Positions 8,124-19,289 are shown, counted from the first letter of the stretch. The stretch is 62,188 bases of DNA from Streptomyces hyderabadensis (GCF_020404845.1 NZ_JAIOJZ010000048.1:1-62188), one strand, 5' to 3'. A program made the numbers and translations. The notes: a model not told the origin generated them from the sequence alone.

Positions 8124-9025
8124 CACAGAACCGAGCGCGTACTGTTTTCCTGCTCGCCCACACCGGGCGGCCCGCGGCCGTCCGCAGCGCCGAGCTGGTG
8201 GTCAAGGGGCTGCTGAACGCCGGGCTCGGAGTGCGGGTCCTGGAGGCCGAGGCCCGCGACCTGCCGCTGCCGGGCGAGGTGGAGCTGGTCGGCGAGGCCA
8301 CTCCGCAGTGCCTGGACGGGTGCGAGCTGCTGATCGTGCTGGGCGGTGACGGCACGCTGCTGCGCGGCGCCGAGTTCGCCCGCGCCTCCGGGGTGCCGAT
8401 GCTCGGCGTCAACCTCGGGCGGGTCGGCTTCCTCGCGGAGGCCGAGCGCGACGACCTGGACAAGGTGGTCGACCGGGTGGTGAGCCGGGCCTACGAGGTC
8501 GAGGAGCGGATGACCGTCGACGTCGTCGTGCACCGCAACGGCGACATCGTGCACACCGACTGGGCGCTCAACGAGGCGGCCGTGCAGAAGGCCGGCGCGG
8601 AGAAGCTGCTGGAGGTCGTGCTGGAGATCGACGGCCGGCCGGTCACCGGGTTCGGCTGCGACGGGATCGTGCTGTCGACGCCGACCGGGTCGACGGCGTA
8701 CGCCTTCTCGGCCGGGGGCCCCGTGGTGTGGCCCGAGGTGGAGGCGCTGCTGATGGTGCCGATCAGCGCGCACGCGCTGTTCGCGAAGCCGCTGGTGACC
8801 TCGCCGGACTCGGTGCTCGCGGTGGAGGTGCTGCCGCACGTCCCTCCGGGGGTGCTGTGGTGCGACGGGCGGCGGACGGTGGAGCTGCCGCCGGGGGCGC
8901 GGGTGGAGGTGCGGCGGGGGGCGGTGCCGGTGCGGTTGGCTCGGTTGCACCATGCGTCGTTCACGGACCGGTTGGTGGCGAAGTTCGCGTTGCCGGTGTC
9001 CGGGTGGCGCGGGGCGCCGCATTAG
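8120..9025 (+). CDS. nadK: NAD kinase
   Basis: This 301-aa enzyme phosphorylates NAD to NADP in the cytosol. The catalytic motif LGGDGTLLRGAEFA and the NAD-binding blocks GVNLGRVGFLAE and STPTGSTAYAFSAGGP are intact, and the length is normal. The TTG start at 8120 overlaps the tlyA stop by 4 bp, so translation is coupled. The tlyA-nadK-recN order is the standard actinobacterial arrangement. Confidence 0.96.
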   Translation: MTQNRARTVFLLAHTGRPAAVRSAELVVKGLLNAGLGVRVLEAEARDLPLPGEVELVGEATPQCLDGCELLIVLGGDGTLLRGAEFARASGVPMLGVNLGRVGFLAEAERDDLDKVVDRVVSRAYEVEERMTVDVVVHRNGDIVHTDWALNEAAVQKAGAEKLLEVVLEIDGRPVTGFGCDGIVLSTPTGSTAYAFSAGGPVVWPEVEALLMVPISAHALFAKPLVTSPDSVLAVEVLPHVPPGVLWCDGRRTVELPPGARVEVRRGAVPVRLARLHHASFTDRLVAKFALPVSGWRGAPH

Positions 9026-9073
9026 CGGTCTCGAAGGGGTGGTTCTGTTGTGGCCCGGCTGCGGGTGGTCCGT

Positions 9074-9112
9074 GGCTGGTCGCGCAGTTCCCCGCGCCCC
9101 TGAAGGGGCGCG
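9074..9112 (+). repeat. Streptomyces-type intergenic repeat with terminator-like hairpin
   Basis: The stretch GGTCGCGCAGTTCCCCGCGC leads into CGCGCCCCT (9093-9101) paired with AGGGGCGCG (9104-9112). I recognise this 'CGCAGTTCCCCGCGCCCC' sequence as a motif that recurs between genes in many Streptomyces genomes. Here it lies after the NAD kinase stop and could end transcription before recN. The repeat identity is from memory and not from a search. Confidence 0.55.
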
Positions 9113-9180
9113 TCCACTCCCCTGGGTGACAAGGGCGGGCCGGTCGCACTCCCGGGCTCGGACCTCGTAAGGTCGTGTCC

Positions 9181-10911
9181 GTGCTTGAGGAGATGCGGAT
9201 ACGGTCGCTCGGGGTCATCGACGACGCCGTGGTCGAGCTGTCGCCCGGGTTCACCGCTGTCACCGGTGAGACGGGTGCCGGCAAGACCATGGTGGTCACC
9301 AGCCTGGGCCTGCTGCTGGGCGGACGCGCGGACGCGGCGCTCGTGCGGATCGGGGCGAAGAACGCGGTCGTCGAGGGGCGCATCGCCGTGCCCGGCGACG
9401 CCGCGGCCGCCGTCCGGGCCGAGGAGGCCGGGGCCGAGCTGGACGACGGGGCGCTGCTGATCAGCCGTACCGTGTCCGCCGAGGGGCGCTCGCGCGCGCA
9501 TCTGGGCGGGCGGTCGGTGCCGGTCGGGATGCTCGCCGAGCTGGCCGACGAGCTGGTGGCCGTGCACGGGCAGACCGACCAGCAGGGGCTGCTGAAGCTG
9601 AACCGGCAGCGGCAGGCACTGGACCGGTACGCGGGCGACGCGGTCGCCGGGCCGCTCGCCAAGTACGCGGAGGCCTACCGGCGGCTGCGGGCCGTCACCC
9701 GTGAGCTGGAGGAGATCACCACGCGCGCGCGTGAGCGCGCCCAGGAGGCCGATCTCCTGCGTTACGGCCTCGACGAGATCGCGGCCGTCGAGCCGCGCGC
9801 CGGTGAGGACGTGGAGCTGGCGGAGGAGGCGGAGCGGCTGGGACACGCCGAGGCGCTGGCGTCGGCCGCCACGGCCGCCCACGCCGCCCTGGCGGGCAAC
9901 CCGGAGGACCCCGAGGGCGTGGACGGCGCCACGCTCGTCGCGGGCGCGCAGCGGGCCCTGGACGCCGTACGGTCCCACGACCCGGCGCTGGCCGCGCTCG
10001 CCGAGCGGATCGGCGAGGTGGGCATCCTGCTGCGCGACGTGGCCGGGGAACTCGCCGGGTACGCCGACGACCTGGACGCCGACCCGCTGCGCCTCGCGGC
10101 GGTCGAGGAGCGGCGGGCCGCGCTGACCGCGCTGACGCGGAAGTACGGCGAGGACATCGCCGCCGTGCTGAGCTGGGCCGAGCAGAGTGCGGCGCGGCTG
10201 ACGGAGCTGGACGGGGACGACGAGCGGATCGGTGAGCTGACCGCCGAGCGGGACGCGCTCCGGGCGGAACTGGGCGGGCTCGCCCAGGCGCTGACCGACG
10301 CGCGGACCGAGGCCGCCGAGCGGTTCGCCGCCGCGGTGACCGCCGAGCTGGCGTCGCTCGCCATGCCCCACGCGCGCGTGTCCTTCGCGATCCGGCAGAC
10401 CGAGGACCCGGAGGGCGTCGAGGTCGGCGGGCGGACGGTCGCCTACGGGCCGTCGGGCGCCGACGAGGTGGAGCTGCTGCTCGCCCCGCACCCCGGCGCG
10501 CCGCCGCGGCCGATCGCCAAGGGCGCGTCCGGCGGTGAGCTGTCCCGCGTGATGCTGGCCGTGGAGGTCGTCTTCGCGGGCACCGATCCCGTGCCGACGT
10601 ACCTCTTCGACGAGGTCGACGCCGGGGTCGGCGGCAAGGCGGCGGTCGAGATCGGGCGGCGGCTGGCGCGGCTGGCGAAGAGCGCGCAGGTCGTGGTCGT
10701 CACGCATCTGCCTCAGGTGGCCGCGTTCGCCGACCGGCAGCTGCTGGTGGAGAAGACGAACGACGGCTCGGTCACCCGCTCCGGGGTGAAGGTCCTGGAG
10801 GGCGAGGAACGCGTCCGGGAACTCTCCCGGATGCTCGCCGGCCAGGAGGACTCGGAGACGGCCCGCGCCCACGCGGAGGAACTGCTGGAGACGGCCCGGG
10901 CCGACCGGTAG
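9181..10911 (+). CDS. recN: DNA repair ATPase RecN
   Basis: This 576-aa SMC-like ATPase of double-strand break repair has Walker A GETGAGKT near residue 30, long coiled coils either side of the zinc-free hinge, the signature KGASGGELSRVMLA and Walker B YLFDEVDAGVGG. The GTG at 9181 gives the usual RecN beginning MLEEMRIRSLGV and lies 7 nt after a TAAGGT -10 box (9168-9173), so a leaderless mRNA is likely. A GTG two codons upstream is in frame. I see no LexA-type GAAC-N4-GTTC box in the 150 bp upstream. Confidence 0.95.
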   Translation: MLEEMRIRSLGVIDDAVVELSPGFTAVTGETGAGKTMVVTSLGLLLGGRADAALVRIGAKNAVVEGRIAVPGDAAAAVRAEEAGAELDDGALLISRTVSAEGRSRAHLGGRSVPVGMLAELADELVAVHGQTDQQGLLKLNRQRQALDRYAGDAVAGPLAKYAEAYRRLRAVTRELEEITTRARERAQEADLLRYGLDEIAAVEPRAGEDVELAEEAERLGHAEALASAATAAHAALAGNPEDPEGVDGATLVAGAQRALDAVRSHDPALAALAERIGEVGILLRDVAGELAGYADDLDADPLRLAAVEERRAALTALTRKYGEDIAAVLSWAEQSAARLTELDGDDERIGELTAERDALRAELGGLAQALTDARTEAAERFAAAVTAELASLAMPHARVSFAIRQTEDPEGVEVGGRTVAYGPSGADEVELLLAPHPGAPPRPIAKGASGGELSRVMLAVEVVFAGTDPVPTYLFDEVDAGVGGKAAVEIGRRLARLAKSAQVVVVTHLPQVAAFADRQLLVEKTNDGSVTRSGVKVLEGEERVRELSRMLAGQEDSETARAHAEELLETARADR

Positions 10912-10990
10912 GACTCCGGCGTTCGGGCGGGCGCGCGTCGCCAGTTTTCGGCCGTACGCCGCGGAAGAGCCGGGGGCGACGGCGTGACCT

Positions 10991-11006
10991 TCACTCGTAC
11001 GGGTGA
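10991..11006. promoter_or_regulatory. 16-bp palindrome in recN-GT4 intergenic region
   Basis: TCACTCGTACGGGTGA matches its own reverse complement at 14 of 16 positions. It lies alone in a 279-bp gap, 185 bp before the glycosyltransferase start. It could be a repressor or activator site for that gene. The regulator is unknown. Nothing else clear is seen in this gap. Confidence 0.4.
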
Positions 11007-11190
11007 GGTGGTTCCGTGTCGTTGTCCCGTCGGGCGTCCGGTCGTGGCGGTCGTCGTTCCCGGAACACCCGTGCGGCCTGGCATCCTTGACGGAGCGGCG
11101 CACCGGAATCCGCCCGGCGCGCCCCGTCCGCACCATCCTTCTGTACGTTCTTCGTGACCGTCCCCCGCCGAAACCAGGAGCCGCGGCCAG

Positions 11191-12339
11191 GTGACCCCCG
11201 TGAGCAGCCACCCACCGCACGGCCAGGCGCCGCTGCGCACCGTGCAGGTGCTGGGCGGCGGCAACGCCGGCAGCAGCGCGCACGTGCGCTCACTGGCCGC
11301 GGGGCTCGTCGCGAGGGGCGTGAAGGTGACGGTGTGCGCCCCCTTCGATGCGGAGCGCACCTACGACTTCACCGGCGCCGGGGCCGACCACGTGCACGTG
11401 CCGCGCAGCAGCGACCCCGTCTCGGTGGCCGCGCTGCGGACGGTGTGCGCGCAGGCCGACCTGGTGCACGCGCACGGACTGCACGCCTCCTTCCGGGCCG
11501 CCCTGGCGCTCGGCGGGCGGCGCGTGCGCACCCCGCTCGTCGTCACCTGGCACGACCGGGTGCACGCCGAAGGGGCCCGCGGCCAACTGCTGCGCGTGCT
11601 GGAGCGGCGGGTGATGAAGGCCGCCGCCGTCGTGCTCGGCGCCACCTCGGAGCTGGTCGACGGGGCGCGGCGGACGGGTGCGCGGGACGCCCGCCTCGGC
11701 CCCGTCGCGCTCCCCGCCCGGCCCGCACGGCAGGCCGGGGACGAGGACCCCGACCGGCTGCGGCCCAAGGTTCGGGCCGAACTGGGCGCCATCGACCGCC
11801 CGTTGCTGGTCGCCGTCGGCTCCCTGGAGCCGCACCGGGGGTACGACGTACTGCTCGACGCCGCGCGCGTCTGGCGCCGCCTCGACCCCGCGCCGCTGGT
11901 CGTGGTCGCCGGGGAGGGGCCGCTGCGCGGGGAGTTGCAGGGGCGGATCGAGGGCGAGGCACTGCCGGTGGTGCTCGCCGGCAGTCGCGACGACGTGCCC
12001 GACCTGCTGGCGGCGGCCGACCTGGCGCTGCTGCCGAGCCGCCGGGAGCCGGGGCGATCGGTCCTCGCCCAGGAGGCACTGCACGCACGCGTGCCGCTCG
12101 TCGCCGGTGCCGTCGGCGGCATCCCCGAGCTGGTCGGCGACGCCGCCGAACTGGTGGAGCCGGGGGACGCGCGGGCCCTCGCCGAGGCCGTGGTCCGCCT
12201 GCTCGCCGACCCGGCGCGGCGGGAGGAGCTGCGGGAGCGGGGCGCACGGCAGGCGGCCACCTGGCCGACCGAGGACGAGACCGTCGCCCAGGTGCTGAGC
12301 ATCTACGACGAGTTGACGCAGCCCACGCCGTTGCTCTAG
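11191..12339 (+). CDS. GT4-family glycosyltransferase
   Basis: This 382-aa GT-B fold enzyme has the N-terminal glycine loop LGGGNAGSSAHVRSLA, DLVHAHGLHASFRAAL, and the C-terminal nucleotide-sugar site with PSRREPGRSVLAQEAL and VGGIPELVGD. It presumably transfers a sugar to a lipid or other acceptor at the cytoplasmic face. Donor and acceptor are not predictable from sequence. CAGGAG at 11175-11180 supports the GTG at 11191. A second GTG at 11200 is possible. It converges with the PucR gene 38 bp away. Confidence 0.88.
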   Translation: MTPVSSHPPHGQAPLRTVQVLGGGNAGSSAHVRSLAAGLVARGVKVTVCAPFDAERTYDFTGAGADHVHVPRSSDPVSVAALRTVCAQADLVHAHGLHASFRAALALGGRRVRTPLVVTWHDRVHAEGARGQLLRVLERRVMKAAAVVLGATSELVDGARRTGARDARLGPVALPARPARQAGDEDPDRLRPKVRAELGAIDRPLLVAVGSLEPHRGYDVLLDAARVWRRLDPAPLVVVAGEGPLRGELQGRIEGEALPVVLAGSRDDVPDLLAAADLALLPSRREPGRSVLAQEALHARVPLVAGAVGGIPELVGDAAELVEPGDARALAEAVVRLLADPARREELRERGARQAATWPTEDETVAQVLSIYDELTQPTPLL

Positions 12340-12377
12340 GCATCCGCCTCCGGGCCCCGCCCGCCCGGGAGCGTCCG

Positions 12378-14024
12378 CTACGGCACGTGCCGGCGGGCCC
12401 GCAGGGCGAGGCTCAACGCCAGTACGGTCTGCGGGTCGTCGAGGTCCGTGCCCAGCAACTCCCCGATCCTGGCCAGCCTGTTGTAGAGGGTCTGCCGGTT
12501 GAGGTGGAGTTCGCGCGCCGTCTCCGCCTTGCGGCCGGCGTGGGCCAGATACGTCTGGAGGGTGGGCAGCAGGGGCGGTTTCGAGCGGTCGTCGTGGTCG
12601 CGCAGCGGGCCGATCGCCCGGTCCACGAACGCCGCGAGGTCCGGGTGGTCCCGCAGCCGCCACAGCAGCAGGTCGATGTCCAGGCGCCGCGCGTCGTACC
12701 AGGGCCGGTCGGTGAGGCCCTGCGCCGCGGCCGCCGTCTCGGCCGCGTGCCTGAGGCCGGCCGAGGCCGCCGCCCAGCCGCCGGACACCCCGACGACCAC
12801 GACCGGCGGCTGCGCTCCCGGGCGCTGCATCCCGGCCCGTTCCACGCCCGCCCGCAGCGCCGCGGCGACCCGGTCGGCGACCGCCGTCCGTTCCGTCTCC
12901 GAGCGCAGCCCCAGCAGCAGCGGGACCCGGCCCTCCACCGGCCGCACGCCCAGCAGGACCGGCACCCCCACCGAGGCCAGCTCCTCGGCGACCGCGCGCG
13001 CCAGCACCGCCCAGCCGCCGCCCGCGGGGGACAGGGCGTCGCCGAGCCGCATCACCACCGGCAGCAGTGGTCCCGAACCCGGTTTGAAGCCCAGGACCCG
13101 GGCCTGCGCCGGGGCGTCCTCCGCGCTGATCCGGCCCTCGGCCAGGTCGGTGAGGAAGTCGCCCCGCCCGCGCGCCGCCAGCTCCTCCTCCTGCCGTGCC
13201 TGCATCAGCACCACGGCGAGGATGCCCGCCGCCCGCTCCGCCGCCATCCGGTGCACCGGCGCCGGCGCGGACCGTACCGGCAGCAGGACGAGGCGGGCCC
13301 GGACCGACCCGGTGCCGGGGCCGCCGCCGGGCACGTCCACGAGGACCGAGCCCGCCGGGGGCGGCGCGTCCTTGTGCGGGCCCCGCAGCCCCTCCCAGAC
13401 CTGGAGGGGGTCGGCGCCCTCGGGACCGGAGCCGGCGGCGTACAGCAGGCGGCCGTCGGTGGTCTCCAGGAAGACCGGGTTGCCGGCGAAGTCGGCCAGG
13501 ATGGCGAGGACCTGGGGGACACCGCCGCCGCCCAGCAGGGCCTCGGTGCAGCGGCGGTGCACCTCCTCGGCCCGCTGGAGCAGCGCGTAGTGGCCGTTGA
13601 CGATCTCGGTGTGGATCTCCTCGGTGACCGTCACGAACGGCACCTCGCGGTGCAGCTGCACCAGCGGCAGCCCGGCCGTGCGGGCCGTGTCGACCAGGGC
13701 CGCCGGGAGCCGGGTGAAGCGCGGGCCCAGCTCCACGACGAGCGCCGCGATGCCGCGCTCGGCCAGCGTGCGCACGAACGCCCGCTGCTCGGCGGGACGG
13801 GTGCCGAGGCCGTACCCGGTGGTCAGCAGCAGTTCGCCGCCCTTGAGGAGCGAGGCGATGTTGGGCACCTCACCCGCGTGCACCCAGCGCACCGTGCGCT
13901 GCATGCGGTCGGCGCCCGCGAGGATCTCCGGCAGTCCGCTGCGCAGGCCGGGCAGCTCCAGGGCCCGGCGGACGGTGATCCCGGCGCCCTGCGTGTCGAA
14001 TCCGCTGTTCGTGCCGCTGTCCAT
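12378..14024 (-). CDS. PucR-family transcriptional regulator
   Basis: This 548-aa regulator has an N-terminal purine-catabolism regulator-like domain (ITVRRALELPGLRSGLPEIL onward), a central GGDEF-like region and a C-terminal HTH with HLNRQTLYNRLARI. PucR proteins sense small metabolites and often control purine or amino-acid catabolism or their neighbours. The ATG at 14024 is 7 nt after a minus-strand TAGCGT box (14032-14037), so the mRNA is probably leaderless. That favours this start over longer options. It is divergent from the oxidoreductase gene, its likely target. Confidence 0.9.
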   Translation of the reverse strand: MDSGTNSGFDTQGAGITVRRALELPGLRSGLPEILAGADRMQRTVRWVHAGEVPNIASLLKGGELLLTTGYGLGTRPAEQRAFVRTLAERGIAALVVELGPRFTRLPAALVDTARTAGLPLVQLHREVPFVTVTEEIHTEIVNGHYALLQRAEEVHRRCTEALLGGGGVPQVLAILADFAGNPVFLETTDGRLLYAAGSGPEGADPLQVWEGLRGPHKDAPPPAGSVLVDVPGGGPGTGSVRARLVLLPVRSAPAPVHRMAAERAAGILAVVLMQARQEEELAARGRGDFLTDLAEGRISAEDAPAQARVLGFKPGSGPLLPVVMRLGDALSPAGGGWAVLARAVAEELASVGVPVLLGVRPVEGRVPLLLGLRSETERTAVADRVAAALRAGVERAGMQRPGAQPPVVVVGVSGGWAAASAGLRHAAETAAAAQGLTDRPWYDARRLDIDLLLWRLRDHPDLAAFVDRAIGPLRDHDDRSKPPLLPTLQTYLAHAGRKAETARELHLNRQTLYNRLARIGELLGTDLDDPQTVLALSLALRARRHVP

Positions 14025-14113
14025 GAGCCGGACGCTACCCGGCGCGGCCCCCTCCGGGACATCCGCCCGGCCTCCGCCGGGTCGGCGGGCGCCCGCTGGG
14101 TAGGGCACCGGGC

Positions 14114-15067
14114 ATGGACATCACCGTCGTGGCCGCCGCACGTGAGGACGCCAGCCCCCTCGACGAGCCCCTGCGGGTGGCGCAACAGGCCGACCGGCTG
14201 GGATACCCCGAGGTGTGGCTGGGGGAGGGGCCGACCTGGGACGCCTTCGTCCTGGCCGCGGCCGCCGGGGCGGGCACGCGGCGGATCGCGCTCACCGCCG
14301 GGCCGGTCGCCGTGTCGGTGCGCGACCCGCACGGCATCGCGCGGGGTGCCGCCTCGGTGGCCGCGGTCACCGGACGCCCGGTCGGCGTGGCGCTGGGCAC
14401 GTCCAGCAAACGGGTCGTCGAGGGCGTGCACGGCCGGGCCCGGGAGCGTCCGGCGGCCGTGCTGGAGGCGACCGCCGCGGCGGTCCGGGACCTCCTCCGC
14501 GGGGCGCCGGGCGAGCCCGTCGTGCCCGGCAGCGCCTTCCCGCGCCGCCACCGGCCGCCGGGCGGTCCGCTCACGGTGGCGGCCTTCGGCGACCGCGCGA
14601 TCTCCGTCGCCGCCCGGTACGCCGACCGCATGCTCCTCGACGTGGTCTCGCCCGGGCAGGTCCGCGCCCTGCGCGCCAAGCTGCTCGCCGCGGCCGGTGC
14701 GGCCGGGCGCACCCCGCCGGCGCTGGCCGCGTGGGTGCCCGCCGCCGTCGACCCGGACCCCGCCTCGCTCGCCCAGGTCAAGCGCAGCGTCGTGGGCTAC
14801 CTCACGGTGCCCGGCTACCGCGAGGTGTTCGAGGAGTCCGGCTTCGGCGACGCGGTCGCGCTGGCGCGCACGGGAGCCGACGCGGACACCCTCCTGCGTG
14901 CGCTGCCGGAAGAGGCCGCGGCCACCGTCGGACTGATCGGCGACGTCGCCGCCGTACGGGCCCGGATGGACGCCTACGCGCAGGCGGGCCTGGACGAGAT
15001 CGCCCTGGTCCCGGCGACGGCCGGCGACCCGGGCGGCGAACGGACCCTGACCGCACTGGCGCCCTGA
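14114..15067 (+). CDS. LLM-class (F420-dependent type) oxidoreductase
   Basis: This 317-aa protein has the luciferase-like TIM-barrel pattern (AQQADRLGYPEVWLGEGP, GTRRIALTAGP, ARGAASVAAVTGRPVGVALG) and ends in the family's PATAGDPGGERTL region. Relatives use F420 or FMN to reduce or oxidise small substrates. The ATG at 14114 is 7 nt after TAGGGC, a weak -10, and no Shine-Dalgarno is seen. It is divergent from PucR across 89 bp. Substrate is unknown. Confidence 0.85.
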   Translation: MDITVVAAAREDASPLDEPLRVAQQADRLGYPEVWLGEGPTWDAFVLAAAAGAGTRRIALTAGPVAVSVRDPHGIARGAASVAAVTGRPVGVALGTSSKRVVEGVHGRARERPAAVLEATAAAVRDLLRGAPGEPVVPGSAFPRRHRPPGGPLTVAAFGDRAISVAARYADRMLLDVVSPGQVRALRAKLLAAAGAAGRTPPALAAWVPAAVDPDPASLAQVKRSVVGYLTVPGYREVFEESGFGDAVALARTGADADTLLRALPEEAAATVGLIGDVAAVRARMDAYAQAGLDEIALVPATAGDPGGERTLTALAP

Positions 15068-15166
15068 GCGGACCACGAGCACGGGCAGCCGCCGGCACGG
15101 GCTCCCGGTGCGGGCACCGGACTCCCCGCGACGGCACGGACTCCCGGCGGCGGGGCCGGTGTCCTG

Positions 15167-17005
15167 TCAGCCGCCGTACGCGCCGCTCGCCGTCAGCCTC
15201 AGGGCCGTGTCGATCAGCGGCACGTGGCTGAAGGCCTGCGGGAAGTTGCCGACCTGGCGCTGCAGGCGGGGGTCCCACTCCTCGGCGAGGAGGCCGAGGT
15301 CGTTGCGCAGCGAGAGCAGCTTCTCGAAGAGCTTCCGGGCCTCGTCGACGCGGCCGATCATCGCCAGGTCGTCGGCCATCCAGAAGGAACAGGCGAGGAA
15401 GGCGCCCTCGTCACCGGGCAGACCGTCGACGCCCTCGTCCTTGCCGTCCGTCGGGTAGCGCAGGATGAAGCCGTCCGAGGTGGACAGCTCGCGCTGGATC
15501 GCCTCGATGGTGCCGATGACCCGCTTGTCGTCCGGCGGCAGGAAGCCCATCTGCGGGATCAGCAGCAGGGAGGCGTCCAGCTCCTGGGAGCCGTAGGACT
15601 GCGTGAAGGTGTTGCGTTCCTTGTCGTAGCCCTTCTCGCACACGTCCCGGTGGATGTCGTCGCGCAGTTGCTTCCAGCGCTCCAGCGGGCCGTCCGCGTC
15701 GCCGGACTCGATCAGCTTGATGGTGCGGTCGACCGCGACCCAGGCCATCACCTTGGAGTGCACGAAGTGGCGGCGCGGGCCGCGCACCTCCCAGATGCCC
15801 TCGTCCGGCTCGTGCCAGTGGTCCTCCAGGTAGCGGATCAGCTTCAGCTGGAGCACCGAGGCGTAGTCGTTGCGGGCCAGGCCGGTCATGTGGCCCAGGT
15901 GCAGGGCCTCGGTCACCTCGCCGTAGACGTCTAGCTGGAGCTGGTGCGCCGCGCCGTTGCCGACCCGGACCGGCGTCGAGTTCTCGTAGCCCGGCAGCCA
16001 GTCCAGCTCCGCCTCGCCCAGCTCCCGCTCGCCGGCGATGCCGTACATGATCTGCAGGTTCTCGGGGTCGCCGGCGACCGCGCGCAGCAGCCACTCGCGC
16101 CAGGCCCGGGCCTCCTCGCGGTAGCCGGTGCGCAGCAGCGAGGACAGGGTGATCGCGGCGTCGCGCAGCCAGGTGTAGCGGTAGTCCCAGTTGCGCACGC
16201 CGCCGATGTCCTCCGGCAGGGAGGTGGTGGGCGCGGCGACGATGCCGCCGGTGGGGGCGTACGTCAGCGCCTTCAGCGTGATCAGGGAGCGGACCACGGC
16301 CTCCCGGTAGGGGCCGTGGTACGTACAGTGCCCGACCCAGTCGCGCCAGAAGTCCTCGGTGGCCACCAGCGACTGCTCGGGCTCCGGCAGCGCCGGCGCC
16401 TCCTTGTGCGAGGGCTCCCAGGAGATCGTGAACGCCACCCGGTCACCCGGCGCCACCGTGAAGTCCGCGTACGTGGTCAGCGCCTTGCCGTAGGTCTCCG
16501 CCTCCGTGTCGAACCACACGGAGTCCGGGCCCGCGACGGCCACCGTGCGCCCCTCCTGCTTGTGCACCCAGGGGACCACCCGGCCGTAGCTGAACCGCAT
16601 CCGCAGCTCCGAGCGCATCGGCACCCGGCCGGAGACGCCCTCCACGATCCGGATCAGCTGCGGGGCGCCGTCGCGCGGCGGCATGAAATCGATCACCCGG
16701 ACGGTGCCGCGCGGGGTGTCCCACTCGGACTCCAGGATCAGCGAGTCGCCGCGGTAGGTCCGCCGGGCCGAGGTGGGCGGTTCGGCGCCGGGAGCGTAGG
16801 CGGGGCCGAGCCGCCAGAAACCGTGCTCCCCGGTACCCAGCAGGCCGGCGAAGATGGCATGCGAGTCGAAGCGGGGCAGGCACAGCCAGTCGACTGTGCC
16901 GTCCCGGCAGACCAGGGCAGCGGTCTGCATGTCTCCGATGAGTGCGTAGTCTTCGATGCGCCCGGCCACGTGCAACTCCAGTCGAACGGCCACGTCACCC
17001 CGCAT
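15167..17005 (-). CDS. GH15 glycoside hydrolase (glucoamylase/trehalase-like)
   Basis: This 612-aa protein has an N-terminal beta domain (RIEDYALIGDMQTAALV, DGTVDWLCLPRFDS) and a catalytic (alpha/alpha)6 barrel with the GH15 hallmark VRNWDYRYTWLRDAAIT. No signal peptide is present, so it acts in the cytosol. In actinobacteria such intracellular GH15 enzymes include trehalases as well as alpha-1,4-glucosidases, so the substrate is open. The ATG at 17005 was used. Its upstream region is shared divergently with pyrG. Confidence 0.9.
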   Translation of the reverse strand: MRGDVAVRLELHVAGRIEDYALIGDMQTAALVCRDGTVDWLCLPRFDSHAIFAGLLGTGEHGFWRLGPAYAPGAEPPTSARRTYRGDSLILESEWDTPRGTVRVIDFMPPRDGAPQLIRIVEGVSGRVPMRSELRMRFSYGRVVPWVHKQEGRTVAVAGPDSVWFDTEAETYGKALTTYADFTVAPGDRVAFTISWEPSHKEAPALPEPEQSLVATEDFWRDWVGHCTYHGPYREAVVRSLITLKALTYAPTGGIVAAPTTSLPEDIGGVRNWDYRYTWLRDAAITLSSLLRTGYREEARAWREWLLRAVAGDPENLQIMYGIAGERELGEAELDWLPGYENSTPVRVGNGAAHQLQLDVYGEVTEALHLGHMTGLARNDYASVLQLKLIRYLEDHWHEPDEGIWEVRGPRRHFVHSKVMAWVAVDRTIKLIESGDADGPLERWKQLRDDIHRDVCEKGYDKERNTFTQSYGSQELDASLLLIPQMGFLPPDDKRVIGTIEAIQRELSTSDGFILRYPTDGKDEGVDGLPGDEGAFLACSFWMADDLAMIGRVDEARKLFEKLLSLRNDLGLLAEEWDPRLQRQVGNFPQAFSHVPLIDTALRLTASGAYGG

Positions 17006-17553
17006 GGGGGCGGTCGCTAGTGCGGTCAGCGGTCAAGGGTGGGGTCAGGGGTGTGTGTCAGGGATTGTGTGTCGAGGCGTCTGTCCTGCGCGCCATGCCT
17101 CGTTGAGCCATGAAGCAAAGCAGCCGACCGGCCGTGCGGCCAAACGGAGTGCCTCGAAGGACAATTGTTTCTCAACGAACTGACGAGCTCTCGTTGTTCC
17201 GGTGCTGACGGGCGAGGGGTGGTGCCGTGTCGCCGGGCGGGCTCGGCAGCGAACGTCCGAGCAGGATACGACGCACGTAGATGATCTGTGTGCCGCTCCG
17301 GGCAACCCGGGTCCGCCGAACGGGTGACCACCGGGTGAGGAAACGGTGACGGTCCCGTCTGCGTGTCCGGACGTGCGCGGAGGGTGGCCGGAAGCCATCG
17401 CCCCGAGGCGCTGATACGCTGGTAGCCCGTGGACCGGTGGGAGAAGAACCCCGGAACCGCAGCGACGGCGCCGCCGACGACACCCGGGACGACCGGGGCG
17501 GAGGACGAACGCACCGCACCCCAGACCGCGACCACGGGAGCCCCCTCTTGGCC
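17006..17553. other. 548-bp divergent intergenic region between GH15 gene and pyrG
   Basis: This region holds the promoters of two divergent genes. A TACGCT -10 candidate at 17415-17420 points toward pyrG. An 8-bp palindrome ACAATTGT (around 17160) and the pair CAACGA/TCGTTG nearby lie in its AT-richest part. In-frame GTG codons at 17437 and later could extend PyrG by up to 39 low-complexity residues, but they lack ribosome binding sites. No reiterative C-run attenuator of the Bacillus pyrG type is visible. Confidence 0.5.
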
Positions 17554-19203
<1,650 letters not shown>

Positions 19204-19221
19204 CACACCAGTTGTACGGTG

Positions 19222-19257
19222 GCCGGGGCGCGCGCATTCAACGGCGCGGGCCCCGGC
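19222..19257 (+). terminator. Hairpin after pyrG
   Basis: GCCGGGGC followed by GCGC pairs with GCGC and GCCCCGGC around a short ATTCAAC loop, with a brief TTT after it. It lies in the 86-bp gap before the Nudix gene. Confidence 0.6.
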
Positions 19258-19289
19258 TTTCGCGTACGTCTGGAAGGGCAGGTCAGGCA

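Noticed and set aside
9026..9180. Searched for an SOS box upstream of recN
   Set aside because: No GAAC-N4-GTTC or close variant is visible, unlike the dnaE2 promoter.
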